Shown here one piece after another: positions 35,501 to 44,944 of a stretch of DNA of 64,000 bases. Numbering within the stretch: the stretch's first letter is position 1; the number at the start of each line of letters is the position of its first letter. The notes below the pieces were generated by a model that was given only the letters and a program-made list of their open reading frames with translations, had not been told where the DNA came from and made no database searches. The DNA lies in the NCBI GenBank assembly GCA_963809815.1, contig CAWELM010000001.1, forward strand, positions 62,001 through 126,000, in the 5' to 3' direction. This DNA is from CAVVJA01 sp963809815 (lineage in GTDB: Bacteria > Actinomycetota > Actinomycetes > Mycobacteriales > Jatrophihabitantaceae). Both the position numbers and the translations under genes were made by a program.

Positions 35501-36112
35501 CTATTGGGACGTGGTCGCCAGCTTGGCTCCGAGTGCGACGAACGTGGCGGCGAAGGCTTGCCGGATGCGCCGGACGACCCGCGGGCGTTCGATCAACTGG
35601 CGGCGAGCGGCGGCGGCGAAGAGGCCATACCCAGCGAATACGACGAACGTCATAGCCATGAACACGGCGCTAAGCCCGAGCATCGCTGGGAGTTGGTGGC
35701 CGCCCCGAGCTGGCACGAACTGCGGGAGGAACGCGAAGAAGAACAGCGTCAACTTCGGGTTAAGCAAGTTAACGAGAACTGCCGAGCCCACCACCCGCAC
35801 CGGGGAGCGCGCGGCCGGCTCGCGATCGACAACCAGCGGCGTCCGGTCCCGCCATGTGACCCACGCCATGTACAGCAGGTATGCCACGCCGAACAGCTTC
35901 ACCGTCTCAAACGCCACCCCGCTGGCGCGCAGCAGCGCTGCGGTGCCGGTGATCGCCGCGGCCAGATGCGGCACGATGCCCAGCGTGCACCCCGCGGCTG
36001 CGATCAGACTCGCTCGCGCCCCGCGTGACAAACCCGCCGCAATCGTGAACAGCGCCCCAGTGCCCGGCGTGGCCACGATGACCAGCGACGTCAACAAGAA
36101 GGCGACACTCAT
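35501..36112 (-). CDS. LysE/RhtB-family amino-acid exporter
   Basis: Inner-membrane exporter of 203 residues with about six hydrophobic segments. The family signature is VIVATPGTGALFTIAAGLSRG in the first segment (consensus TPGP), followed by GARASLIAAAGCTLGI. LLNPKLTLFFFAFLPQFV carries the conserved NPK. It probably exports amino acids or their analogues by proton exchange. The start at 36112 begins just before the first helix; the upstream in-frame extension is not membrane-like. Confidence 0.92.
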   Translation of the reverse strand: MSVAFLLTSLVIVATPGTGALFTIAAGLSRGARASLIAAAGCTLGIVPHLAAAITGTAALLRASGVAFETVKLFGVAYLLYMAWVTWRDRTPLVVDREPAARSPVRVVGSAVLVNLLNPKLTLFFFAFLPQFVPARGGHQLPAMLGLSAVFMAMTFVVFAGYGLFAAAARRQLIERPRVVRRIRQAFAATFVALGAKLATTSQ

Positions 36113-36248
36113 CAGCGGCTCCCCTCCACCGACCAACCGGACGCTACAGGCCACGGCCCCAACCTGACCCCGCGGACCGATCGGCTTGTGACACTCCGCG
36201 TGATCTTCGCGCCGCCTCCAATGGGTCATGTGTCGTAGGCGGTTCCGG

Positions 36249-36590
36249 CTATCGAGACGCCCAGGCGTCATCCACTGCGCGGTAGCCCAATTGCTGCATC
36301 ATCTCCTCAAGGTCCGCCGCGAGGTAGCGGTTGGCGGAGATGCGATTGGCCGGGGTGAACGTCACGCAGTTCGCCTCGACCGCGGCCCGGACCGGTTCCG
36401 CGGCGTCCCGCGGGCTAAGCCATGCGGACCGCGCTCGGTCCGGAACCGCTGGGCCCGGATGCGCCTCGGCGAATACCCAATCCGTAGGGCGACGACCGAG
36501 GTCCGCCGCCGCGACCCATGCACCCAACGCCTCAGCCCAGGCCTTGGTGGCGCCGTACAAGTTGCCCGGACGCGGTCGATCATTCGCCAG
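36249..36590 (-). pseudogene. C-terminal remnant of an NAD-dependent epimerase
   Basis: The minus strand reads RPGNLYGATKAWAEALGAWV (catalytic Y-x-x-x-K region of extended SDRs), then SAWLSPRDAAEPVRAAVEA and RYLAADLEEMMQQLGYRAVD to the natural C-terminus. The N-terminal NAD-binding fold is absent. A longer open frame continues upstream to 37295, but that is antisense to the GH9 gene. So this is a 5'-truncated gene. Confidence 0.65.
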
Positions 36591-36770
36591 CGACTGCGTC
36601 CTGTCTGGCCTGGCCGAGATGACGTGCCCCATAACCACGACCCGACGGGATATCTTCGTCGCCACCGGCGCTGGTGGCTCAGCGTATGGACCGGGTTTTG
36701 GGACTCCTTCGGCGTCAATGGGACGGCGCATGCTGCATCGGTCGGCGGCTGTCTCGATAACTTTGGCGGC

Positions 36771-38549
36771 ATGACGTGGCCGGTGTGGTCGCTGACGACC
36801 GTCGTGGATGGCCGGCCCGCGGTTCGGGTCAACCAGTTGGGCTATCTGCCCGGTCGGCCGATGACGGCGACGGTGGCCGACGGCGCCGAGCAGCCGGTGA
36901 TCTTTGTGCTGCGTGACGCCTGCGGGACAGTCGTTTTCGAGGGATGGTCGGATCCGTGGCCGGTGCGGCCGGAACACACGTCGGGCCAGTTGCTGCACGT
37001 GCTCGACTTCTCGGGCACTCCAAATTACGGCGTGGGCTTCCGGCTCGAGGTCGGCGAGCAGCTGAGCCACTCGTTCCGGATCGGGAATGTGCCTTATGGG
37101 CAACTGGGGCTCGACGCGTTGCGGGTGCTGACACTGTTGCGGTCCGGAACGCCGGTGTCGGACGGCGTGGCCGCTGGCTACGCTCGCCCGGCCGGGCACG
37201 TCGGGTTGTTCCCGAACCGGGGCGACACGGAGGTGCCGGGGTGGGCAGGCCCGGACGCCGAGCGGCTCTACCCGGGGTGGCGTTGCGAGGGCCACTTCGA
37301 CGTCTCCGGCGGCTGGTACGACGCCGGCGATTACGGCAAGTATGTGACCAGCGGCGGCGTCGCCCTGTGGCAGCTACTCGGCGCCCTCGACCTGCTGACC
37401 GCGCTCGAGGGGGACGCTCCCCCGCTGAATGCGGCGCTGCAGGAGGAGTGTCGGTGGCAGCTGGACTGGATGCTGCGGATGCAGGTGCCCGACCCTGACC
37501 CGCTGGCCGGCATGGTGTTTCACCGGGTACACGGAACGGAGTGGTCGCCGGTGCCGGGCTGGCCGCATGAGGACCGGACGAAGCGCGTTCTGCACAGACC
37601 CTCGACCAGCGCCAGCCTGCATTTGGCGGCGACGGCGGCGCAGGGGGCGCGACTGTTTCGGGCCGTGGACCGCCCTTACGCCGACCGGCTGCTGGCCGCG
37701 GCCCGACGCGCCTACATCGCGGCGTACCGGCATCCCGGCTTGCTCGCGCCCGATGACCATGCCCGGTTCGGCGGTGGCCCCTACGCAGACGCCGAGCCCG
37801 GCGACGATTTCTACTGGGCGGCAGCCGAGCTGTGGCTGGCCACCGGAGACGCCGGCTACCGCGAGCAGGTGCTGGGTTCGGTCTGGCATAGCGCCGACCC
37901 GGTCGACCTCGACGGCTTTGATTTCGATCGCGTCGCCATTCCCGCGCGCCTCGACCTGGCCCTGCTCGGCCATTCTCTGCCCGGCCACGAGCAGGTGGCC
38001 GCCAGCGTCGTCGACCATGCGGTCAGGCTGCTCGAGCTGGCGCACCGGCAGCCGTGGGGCCAGCCCTACGCTCCGGTCGACGGTTGGGGCTGGGGGTCCA
38101 ACGGCCGCCTGCTCAACAACCTGGTGGTCCTGGTGGCCGCGGACCTGCTTACTGGAGACCGCCGATTCTTCGACGCCGTGAGCACCGGCGTGGACTATCT
38201 CTTCGGCCGCAACGCGCTCGGACAGAGCTACGTCACCGGTTACGGCATCGACGACACCCGCCACCAGCGGACCCGCCAGTTCGGTCATGACCTCGACCCG
38301 GCGTTTCCGCCGCCGCCGCCGGGTGCGTTGGCCGGCGGGGCTAATTCCAGGCCGCACCCAGACTTCCCCTATGACCCGCGGCTGATCGGGCTGCCGCCGC
38401 AGTGTTGCTACCTCGACGAGCCGACGTCGGAGGTCACCAACGACATCTGCGTGCGCTGGAACGCGCCGCTGGTCTACGTCGCGACCTACCTCGACCGGCG
38501 ACTGTCCGTCACGGAGGCGTCCGGTTCAGGCGACGGCGATCGCCCATGA
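36771..38549 (+). CDS. Glycoside hydrolase family 9 (endoglucanase-type), no signal peptide
   Basis: GH9 enzyme of 592 residues. An N-terminal Ig-like domain (RVNQLGYLPGRPMTATV at about 20-36) is followed by the alpha6 barrel. The catalytic base region is SGGWYDAGDYGKYV with Asp184 and Asp187, and the general acid is Glu554 in TSEVTNDICVRWNAPLVYV. It would cleave beta-1,4-glucan chains or cello-oligosaccharides, though some GH9 proteins act on chito-oligosaccharides. No signal peptide or carbohydrate-binding module is found. The ATG chosen is the last before the Ig domain; the frame is open upstream but there is no leader there. The stop overlaps the GH5 start (ATGA). Confidence 0.9.
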   Translation: MTWPVWSLTTVVDGRPAVRVNQLGYLPGRPMTATVADGAEQPVIFVLRDACGTVVFEGWSDPWPVRPEHTSGQLLHVLDFSGTPNYGVGFRLEVGEQLSHSFRIGNVPYGQLGLDALRVLTLLRSGTPVSDGVAAGYARPAGHVGLFPNRGDTEVPGWAGPDAERLYPGWRCEGHFDVSGGWYDAGDYGKYVTSGGVALWQLLGALDLLTALEGDAPPLNAALQEECRWQLDWMLRMQVPDPDPLAGMVFHRVHGTEWSPVPGWPHEDRTKRVLHRPSTSASLHLAATAAQGARLFRAVDRPYADRLLAAARRAYIAAYRHPGLLAPDDHARFGGGPYADAEPGDDFYWAAAELWLATGDAGYREQVLGSVWHSADPVDLDGFDFDRVAIPARLDLALLGHSLPGHEQVAASVVDHAVRLLELAHRQPWGQPYAPVDGWGWGSNGRLLNNLVVLVAADLLTGDRRFFDAVSTGVDYLFGRNALGQSYVTGYGIDDTRHQRTRQFGHDLDPAFPPPPPGALAGGANSRPHPDFPYDPRLIGLPPQCCYLDEPTSEVTNDICVRWNAPLVYVATYLDRRLSVTEASGSGDGDRP

Positions 38550-39655
38550 TCCGCGGGGTCAACCTCGGCGGCTGGCTGGTGCTCGAGAAGTGGATCACCC
38601 CCGCGCTGTTTGCCGGCACCTCCGCCGAGGACGAATCCCATCTGTGGACCGAGCTGAGCGAACGCGGGCAACAGGGACTTCTTCGCGCGCACCGCGACTC
38701 CTTCATCACCGAGCGGGACTTCGCCGAATTGGCCGGTCGCCGCATCGACGCGGTGCGGATCCCGGTCCCCTACTTCGCGTTCGGCGATCACCAGCCGTAC
38801 CTCGGCTGCGTCGATCACCTCGACCGCGCCTTCGTCTGGGCTGAGCGACACCGAATCGCAGTGCTCCTCGACCTGCACACGGTGCCGGACAGCCAGAACG
38901 GCCACGACGGCGGCGGCCTGTGCGGCGTCTGCAAATGGCACCGCAGTCCTCCGCATGTCGCCCTGGCCCTCGATGTGCTCGAGCAGCTGACGCGCCGTTA
39001 CGGTAACCATCCCAGTCTGTGGGGTATCGAGGTCCTCAACGAACCCATCTCGGCGCAGATGTGGAACCTCATCGACGTTCCTAAGCGCTACCCTCCTGCC
39101 GACCCGGAGTACGCGAGAGGCTCAGAGCCCGTCCCGACCGACTTCCTCAAAACGTTCTACGAGGCGGCCTACCGCAGGATCCGTTCGCACGCCCCCAGGG
39201 TGCGAGTCGTCTTCCACGACGGCTTCCGAAGCGCGGAATGGTCCGGATTCTTCACCGACCCGGCGCTTCGACGCGTCGCAGTCGACACCCACCAGTACCT
39301 GATGCATCACACGATGGCCGTCGGTGACGGCGACCTCGACAGCTACCTCGCCACGATCGCTGGTGACTTCACCATGACGGTGCGGCAGCTGGCGCAGAAT
39401 GTCCCCGTCATCGTCGGCGAATGGAGTCTGGACACCTCCTCTCCACTCGCCGAACAGAAAACCCAGGCAGAAAAGGTCGGCTACTACCGCGCACTCGCAG
39501 ACGCACAGCTGCGGGCATGGCGGTCGGCCGTCGGCTGGTTCTTCTGGACCTACAAACTGCAGACCGAAGCCGCTGCCGCCGACCTGTGGGACCTGCGCCG
39601 AGCCACCGACAAGGCCTACCTTCCGCGCGCGGTTACCGGAACTCGGTCCCGGTAG
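38546..39655 (+). CDS. Glycoside hydrolase family 5 (exo-glucanase-like)
   Basis: GH5 (beta/alpha)8 enzyme of 369 residues. It opens MIRGVNLGGWLVLEKWITP, characteristic of GH5 exo-beta-1,3-glucanase-like subfamilies, then RIDAVRIPVPYFAF. Acid/base Glu166 lies in GIEVLNEPIS and nucleophile Glu292 in VPVIVGEWSLD. THQYL supplies the active-site His and Tyr. No signal peptide. ATGA overlap with GH9 shows the two are co-translated, so they probably act on one substrate within the cell. Subfamily and linkage preference are inferred. Confidence 0.9.
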   Translation: MIRGVNLGGWLVLEKWITPALFAGTSAEDESHLWTELSERGQQGLLRAHRDSFITERDFAELAGRRIDAVRIPVPYFAFGDHQPYLGCVDHLDRAFVWAERHRIAVLLDLHTVPDSQNGHDGGGLCGVCKWHRSPPHVALALDVLEQLTRRYGNHPSLWGIEVLNEPISAQMWNLIDVPKRYPPADPEYARGSEPVPTDFLKTFYEAAYRRIRSHAPRVRVVFHDGFRSAEWSGFFTDPALRRVAVDTHQYLMHHTMAVGDGDLDSYLATIAGDFTMTVRQLAQNVPVIVGEWSLDTSSPLAEQKTQAEKVGYYRALADAQLRAWRSAVGWFFWTYKLQTEAAAADLWDLRRATDKAYLPRAVTGTRSR

Positions 39656-39824
39656 CCCATGTGGTGGCGGACGGCGTCCCGGTGACCGGGCGGCGGATTC
39701 TGGCGGTCATCGCGTCGCTCTGCGTGTGGGTATTGAAAGAAGCGCCGTCTGAAGGACGTTGGCTGGTATCCATGGCCCTGCGCCAGTCGATCACGCTTGA
39801 CGGAGGTAGGCCGCAGAGACAACG

Positions 39825-40609
39825 GTGGCGACTATTGCATCCGAAGGCCGCGATTCCGGGATCTTCGAGCGTCAATCGCGCGCCGAAGCCACTTACGAAC
39901 GTTTGTGCGGGCCGGAGGGACCGGAGCGTACCCGACGACGATCCCGAGCTCATAGAGATCCTGCGCGGGTTCATCTTCGGAGACGTCTTCGAGACCGGCG
40001 TGCTCGACGATCGAACCCGTGAACTGATCACCGTCATTGTGCTCGCATGCCTCCAGACGTTGCCGCAGCTGACGTCGCACACGCATGGCGCGCTCGACGT
40101 CGGCGTCGCGCCGGTCGAAATTCGTGAGGCCATGTACCAGCTGGCGCCATTTCTCGGTTCCCGGGCACGCTCAACGCGGTAGCGACGATCAACGAAGTGT
40201 TCCGCGCCAAGGGCGTAGAGCTGCCGCTGCCGGCGCAGGGCACAGTCTCGGAGGCGAAGCGATACGCGAAGGGCCTTGCCGAACAGGCTCCCCTGTCCGG
40301 AAACGAGATCAAGCACAGCCTGGCCGACCTGCCGGAACCGTCTAACGAGGCACGCCGAGGTTCCTGACTGAGCTCTGCTTCGGCAGCTTCTACACCAGAT
40401 GCCGACTCACTCTTGCGCAGCGCGAACTCCTGGTCTTGTGCGCGCTCGCTGCCGTTGGCGATACCTCCGCCCAACTCGGCCCGCGCGGACGAGCCTGCCT
40501 TCAGGTAGGCAACTCCAAGACTGCTGTCGTGGCTGCGCCGGTTCACTGCTTTCCCTACATCGGGTTCCCACGCGCTGTCGCCGCGATCCGGGCGGTGAAA
40601 GACATATAG
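39825..40609 (+). pseudogene. Two-domain carboxymuconolactone decarboxylase-like gene with at least three frameshifts
   Basis: Four successive frames make one protein: (1) FERQSRAEATYERLCGPE; (2) DDDPELIEILRGFIFGDVFE then LDDRTRELITVIVLACLQTL; (3) GTLNAVATINEVFRAKGVEL; (4) LTLAQRELLVLCALAAVGDT then PYIGFPRAVAAIRAVKD and a natural stop at 40609. Both halves are AhpD-fold domains. Shifts lie near 39920-39930, 40160 (one T missing in GGTTTCCC) and 40360. Domain integrity apart from shifts suggests recent decay, or poor sequence in this part. Confidence 0.75.
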
Positions 40610-41048
40610 ACCGACTACCTCGCCTTAACCGCGCCCAGGAGCAAGTGGAGCACTTTCCGCCACACGCGCCGCTCCTTGCCAGCGCGCGTTTTGGTCTTCG
40701 GACTCGTCGATCTCAAGGAGTTCAGATGTGCTTATCGTGCAGAAAGCTCGTCTTCGGTTCATGCAGTGGCTTCCCGACAAGCGCGAAGTGTTCTCCGGCA
40801 GCGTGTCGTCCGCCCGATCCCCCAAAACGAGTTCGGTCGCTCGACGTACCTGGCACGGGTCCCCGGCTCGCCATCGGCGGCGCGGCAGCATCAGGCCGTG
40901 AATCTCCTGCGCCGGAGAATCAAGAGAGAAAGAGAGAAAGAGCTGGATTCAGACCAGCGGTATGCGGGGCAGGCTGGAAGTGCGGTCCTCGCCGAGCGTC
41001 ATACGGCCAGGCCAGGACTCGTCACGTATTGGTGTACTTGGCGGTGTG
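40610..41048. other. Gene-free stretch
   Basis: About 440 bases after the broken decarboxylase gene and before the DUF1275 gene. No recognisable gene on either strand. Confidence 0.4.
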
Positions 41049-41810
41049 ATGAACGAGAGGCCGCCGCTTCCTCAGGCGATGCGTCGGCGTGCAGTGATCG
41101 GTCAAGCGCTGCACGACGCCCTGATCGACGAGCGGGACGGGCCGCTGCCGGCGATGCTGCTGGCTCTCACCGCCCTGGCCGGCGTCGTTGACGCGACGAG
41201 CATCCTCGCTCTCAATCATGTTTTTGTCGCAGCCATGACCGGAAACCTGGTCTTCATCGGGTTGGGTATTTCAGGCGCGAGCGGCTTCTCAGTGCGGGCG
41301 CCGGCCTGGGCGCTCGGCGGCTTTGTTGTCGGCGCGCTCATCGGCGGGCAAATTTGCCGACGCTCGGGAGCGCACCGCGGATGGGCTTTGCGAAACATTA
41401 CGGTGTTCAAGGCCGTTCTCGCGGTGCCCGTCACGGTTTTGGTGCTGCTCGCAGGCGACCACCTTTCTGCTGGCGTCCGGACCTTGGTCACCGTGTTGCT
41501 TGCCGTGTCGATGGGTGGGCAGCTCGCCTTGATCCGCTACCTGAAGGTCGCCGACCTTCTCACCGCGGTGCTGACGCTGACGATCACCGGTGCACTGACC
41601 GAACGCGGACGAAGTCGCTATGACCCGGCGGTGGTTCGCCGCGGACTTGCGGTGCTGGCCTTCACGACCGGCGTCATCGCCGGGGGGCTGCTGGCGCGCC
41701 TAGTTACCGTGGGCGCCGCCCTAACGCTCGGCCTGTGCATCATTCTGGCCGTCGGCGTAACGACACACTTCCTGTCTCGTACCCGAGCGTCGTGGTCGAG
41801 GCCGAAGTAA
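41049..41810 (+). CDS. YoaK-like (DUF1275) membrane protein
   Basis: Membrane protein of 253 residues with about six helices. LLALTALAGVVDATSILAL is the first conserved helix (consensus G.vDa.s), and FVAAMTGNLVFIGLGIS carries the MTGN signature of DUF1275. Later QLALIRYLKVADLLTAVLT is also conserved. The start is ATG 41049 (MNERPPLPQA) next to GGTGTG; the upstream frame is not family-like. Function unknown; often near transporters. Confidence 0.88.
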   Translation: MNERPPLPQAMRRRAVIGQALHDALIDERDGPLPAMLLALTALAGVVDATSILALNHVFVAAMTGNLVFIGLGISGASGFSVRAPAWALGGFVVGALIGGQICRRSGAHRGWALRNITVFKAVLAVPVTVLVLLAGDHLSAGVRTLVTVLLAVSMGGQLALIRYLKVADLLTAVLTLTITGALTERGRSRYDPAVVRRGLAVLAFTTGVIAGGLLARLVTVGAALTLGLCIILAVGVTTHFLSRTRASWSRPK

Positions 41811-42182
41811 ACGCGGCAGCGTGCCGGAGTGGGACGGTAACCCGGATGTCCGCTCATCTAGATGCGGACGGGCCCCTCGTCACCGGCATCCCCCCGAAGC
41901 CGACTCACTGAGCTGAGATCGCGGTCCGATATGGACGGCATCACGAATTGCCGTCGCCGTCCAGGGGAACGCGCAGATTGCTCATTCTGTTCTGTGAGGC
42001 GAGGAGTTGCCGGCGGATTCGGGGGTTCGGCCGTCAGGCGTTGCAGCTTCCGGCTGGTCCGCGGATATTGCCGGGTCGGACCGGCGACATCGCTGCGATC
42101 GCCGCCCGGCCGAAACGGCGCTAGTGAGGCTGGCGGTTGCCCATGTAACGTCGGCGCATTGGCACATGTTAAGGGGGACGTC
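41811..42182. other. Intergenic stretch with a hairpin
   Basis: About 370 bases, no recognisable gene. A GTCCGC/GCGGAC hairpin lies at 41848-41869 with an inner ATCTAGAT palindrome; it may terminate the DUF1275 transcript although no T-run follows. Confidence 0.45.
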
Positions 42183-42578
42183 ATGGCCGAACATCCCGAT
42201 GTTGCTCTGGTTCGCCGCGGGTACGCGGCGTTCTCTGCCGGCGATATGGCGACGCTGTCCGAACTTCTTGCCGAGGACGCGCGGCAATATCAGCCCGGTT
42301 CTGGTGCAATAAGCGGCGAGTACAGGGGACGTGACGCCATCCTGGCCTTCTACGCCCGGTTGGCCAGTGAGACGAACGGAACCTTCCGGGTCGTGCTCGA
42401 GGGCGTGTACACCGATGGGGAGGGACGGGTGGTCGCCTCTTCGCAGACGACCGCCCAACGTGGCGGCCGTCGGTTGGACACCGGCGCGGCGCTGGTGTTC
42501 ACCATCAAGGACGGCAAGGCCCAGGACGTGCAAGGGTTCCAAGAGGACCTCGACGTCTGGAACGACTTCTGGTCCTGA
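42183..42578 (+). CDS. SnoaL-like/NTF2-fold protein
   Basis: Cone-shaped NTF2-fold protein of 131 residues. DVALVRRGYAAFSAGDMATL is the N-terminal helix, GEYRGRDAILAFYARLA the middle helix, and FTIKDGKAQDVQGFQEDL the final strand. This pattern matches SnoaL-like and limonene-epoxide-hydrolase-like proteins. A catalytic Asp/His set cannot be chosen. The start follows AAGGGGGACGTC, a good ribosome site. Single gene. Confidence 0.85.
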   Translation: MAEHPDVALVRRGYAAFSAGDMATLSELLAEDARQYQPGSGAISGEYRGRDAILAFYARLASETNGTFRVVLEGVYTDGEGRVVASSQTTAQRGGRRLDTGAALVFTIKDGKAQDVQGFQEDLDVWNDFWS

Positions 42579-43260
42579 GGCAGCGTCCGGCCCGGTCGGC
42601 GCACACCTGGCCTTGCCCTGCTCGGCTTCCTCGGACAAGACGCCGCGCACCTCGCCGACCGGATCGCCAGCCACCATGCCGGCGCGCCCGCGTGCTTCGG
42701 CGTAACGCACGCCGCGGTCCTGGGTGGCGTTGCGAATGTTCCCGGCGGAGCAACTCGAAAGGTGCGCGAAGAGTGCCGGCCGCCGCGCCGGGCTTTGGGA
42801 TCGAGCGCGGCGAGTCACTGTAGAACGGCTCTGTCAGCTGCCGCTCCAGCGACTCAAACATGTTCCATCATGCGATCTGCTCCGCTTCGCGCTCGAGCGA
42901 GAGAGCAGGGCCGTGCTCGTCGCGCCGCGCGACATCGTCGACCGCCTGGTCCGCGTACGTCCGGGGGCTCGTATGAGACCTGCGCCGCGCCGGACAACCG
43001 GCGCGGCGCTTCATACCCACGCTGGACCCGTCGATAGGCGCGATAGCCGCCAGCCGAATCGCCGCGCAGATCGATCATTTGGGAGCGCGCCTGGCCTTGT
43101 GCGCCTGGCGTGTGGATCATCCGTGGGTGCCACGATCGGCTGAACGGGAACAGCCGAGTTGGCCGTGCGCTGTATGCGGTCTGGGCGCGGTGGTGCGTGG
43201 CCGTCGTTTGCGTCGACGCAGCCGCGATCGTCGGGCGGTCGGGACTCGGAAGGCTAGGTT
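42579..43260. other. Long stretch without a recognisable gene
   Basis: About 680 bases. Minus-strand frames contain protein-like pieces (RNATQDRGVRYAEARGRAG and MFESLERQLTEPFYSD), but they do not assemble into a gene and the families are not known. Probably decayed DNA. Confidence 0.4.
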
Positions 43261-43887
43261 GTGATCGTGGCGCGGTATTTCGACGTGCATCCCCGCGACC
43301 CGCAGCCGCGTTTGGTGGCCCAGATCGTCGCCATGCTGAGCGATGACGCGTTGATCGCATATCCCACCGATTCCTGCTACGCGCTGGGGTTCGAGCTAGA
43401 TTGCCGCACCGGCGCCGATCGGATCCGCCGGATCCGCCACCTCGACGATCGCCACCACTTCACGCTGGTGTCCTCGGACTTCGCGCAACTCGGCGAGTTC
43501 GTCCAAATGAGCAACGCCGAGTTCCGCATCATCAAGGCGGCTACTCCCGGGGCATACACGTTCATCCTGACCGCGACCCGCGAGGTGCCCAAGCGCCTCG
43601 CTCATCCGCGCAAGCGCACCGTTGGCGTGCGTATCCCCGATCACCCAGTCGTGCGCGCCCTGCTCCGCGAGCTGGGCAAGCCGCTGGTGTCCAGCACTCT
43701 TCTGCTACCCGGCGAGGACGAGCCGATGAATGACGGGTGGACCATCAAGGACCGCTTCGACCACGAGATCGACGCGGTCATCGACTCCGGCGCGTGCGGG
43801 ACAGTGCCGACCACGGTCGTCGACCTCACCCAGGGGTACCCCGAGGTCGTCCGCGTCGGCGCCGGCGATCCGTCGCCGTTCGTCTGA
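43261..43887 (+). CDS. Sua5/YciO/YrdC-family protein (threonylcarbamoyl-AMP synthase-like)
   Basis: YrdC-fold protein of 208 residues. IAYPTDSCYALGFEL (about 32-46) is the nucleotide/threonine entry motif (consensus hPTDTxYGLG), IRRIRHLDDRHHFTLVSSD the KxR region, and TPGAYTFILTATREVPKRL with RKRTVGVRIPDHPVVRALL complete the site. The closeness to YciO rather than TsaC (C in place of T in PTDT, no RG after) makes the exact role uncertain: t6A synthesis is usually served by a separate TsaC. GTG start. Confidence 0.88.
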   Translation: MIVARYFDVHPRDPQPRLVAQIVAMLSDDALIAYPTDSCYALGFELDCRTGADRIRRIRHLDDRHHFTLVSSDFAQLGEFVQMSNAEFRIIKAATPGAYTFILTATREVPKRLAHPRKRTVGVRIPDHPVVRALLRELGKPLVSSTLLLPGEDEPMNDGWTIKDRFDHEIDAVIDSGACGTVPTTVVDLTQGYPEVVRVGAGDPSPFV

Positions 43888-44095
43888 CGCGTCGACGACA
43901 CGAGCTCCAGGTGGTCGGTGATGCCGTCGTAGCCGACCACACCGAGCCGCAGATCCGGCCACCGTCGGGAGCGTCCGCCACTCATGTCGAGCGGGGCAGA
44001 TGGCCTGGTCGGCGACGTGTGACGCGGCCCGGGGCGCGCGCGGTGGGCCGGGTGAAGGAGACTGGCGGTCCACCGATGGAGGAGCTTGACCGCGT

Positions 44096-44944
44096 ATGAG
44101 CGATGACAGAACCCGACTCGCCGTCCTGATCGATGCCGACAACACCTCCCCGAAGCTGATCACGGAGATGTTCGAGGAGCTGGCCAGCTACGGGACCATC
44201 ACCGTTAAGCGCGCCTACGGGGACTGGACCAGCCCGCATCTGAACGGATGGCGTGCCATTCTCCTGGGCAACGCCATCTCCCCGCAGCAGCAGTTCGCCT
44301 ACACCTACGGCAAGAACGCCACCGACTCGGCGCTGATCATCGACGCCATGGACCTGCTGTACTCAGGCAACGTCGAAGGATTCGCCATCGTCTCCAGCGA
44401 TAGCGACTTCACACCGCTGGCCACCCGACTGCGTGAGTCGGGAAGGCGGGTGATCGGCGTCGGGAGACGCACGACGCCGAAGCCCTTCATCGAGGCGTGC
44501 GAGAGGTTCGTGTTCCTCGAGGTACTTAGCGGCGACAGGGAGGCAACCGAGCAGGCAACCGAATCGGCGAAGGACGACCGACCGCGGCCGGTCCAGAGCG
44601 TGTTGACCAACGCGCTGAACAAGGTCGATACCGACGATGAGGACTGGGCCTCGCTCAGCGCACTGGGAAACCACCTCAATCGCACCGATCCGTCCTTCGA
44701 CGCACGCAGTTATGGGTTCGGCAAGCTCAGTGACCTGGTCAAGGCACAGCCATTCATCGAGTCGAAGACAGTCACTACGCCCGGGGGTCGCGGGCAGCTG
44801 TGGGTGCGTCTCAAGCGGCGTCGACCCGTCGAGGACGGGTCGACCAGTAAGCCCGTGGTCAGAAGCGCCAAGAAGGTGGCGAAGACGTCGGCCAAAAAGA
44901 CGGCCCGGAAAGCTGCGCCAAACAACGCAGCAGGCAGCACGTAG
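44096..44944 (+). CDS. NYN-domain (LabA/DUF88) nuclease-like protein with LOTUS domain and basic tail
   Basis: Protein of 282 residues in three parts. The N-terminal NYN (PIN-like) domain has the acidic set in LAVLIDADNTSPK (Asp13, Asp15), NATDSALIIDAMDLL and IVSSDSDFTPLATRLRESG, which would coordinate metal for RNA cleavage. Residues about 160-240 form an OST-HTH/LOTUS domain (SVLTNALNKV through YGFGKLSDLVKAQPFIES), an RNA-binding winged helix. The last 40 residues are a Lys/Ala-rich tail (AKKVAKTSAKKTARKAAP), histone-like. The start follows GGAGGAGCTTGACC. Suggests RNA processing or decay. Confidence 0.9.
   Translation: MSDDRTRLAVLIDADNTSPKLITEMFEELASYGTITVKRAYGDWTSPHLNGWRAILLGNAISPQQQFAYTYGKNATDSALIIDAMDLLYSGNVEGFAIVSSDSDFTPLATRLRESGRRVIGVGRRTTPKPFIEACERFVFLEVLSGDREATEQATESAKDDRPRPVQSVLTNALNKVDTDDEDWASLSALGNHLNRTDPSFDARSYGFGKLSDLVKAQPFIESKTVTTPGGRGQLWVRLKRRRPVEDGSTSKPVVRSAKKVAKTSAKKTARKAAPNNAAGST

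Noticed and set aside
36228..36770. 181-codon upstream extension of the GH9 frame
   Set aside because: No leader peptide or domain in it, and it overlaps the clear epimerase remnant on the other strand; the Ig domain begins just after the ATG at 36771.
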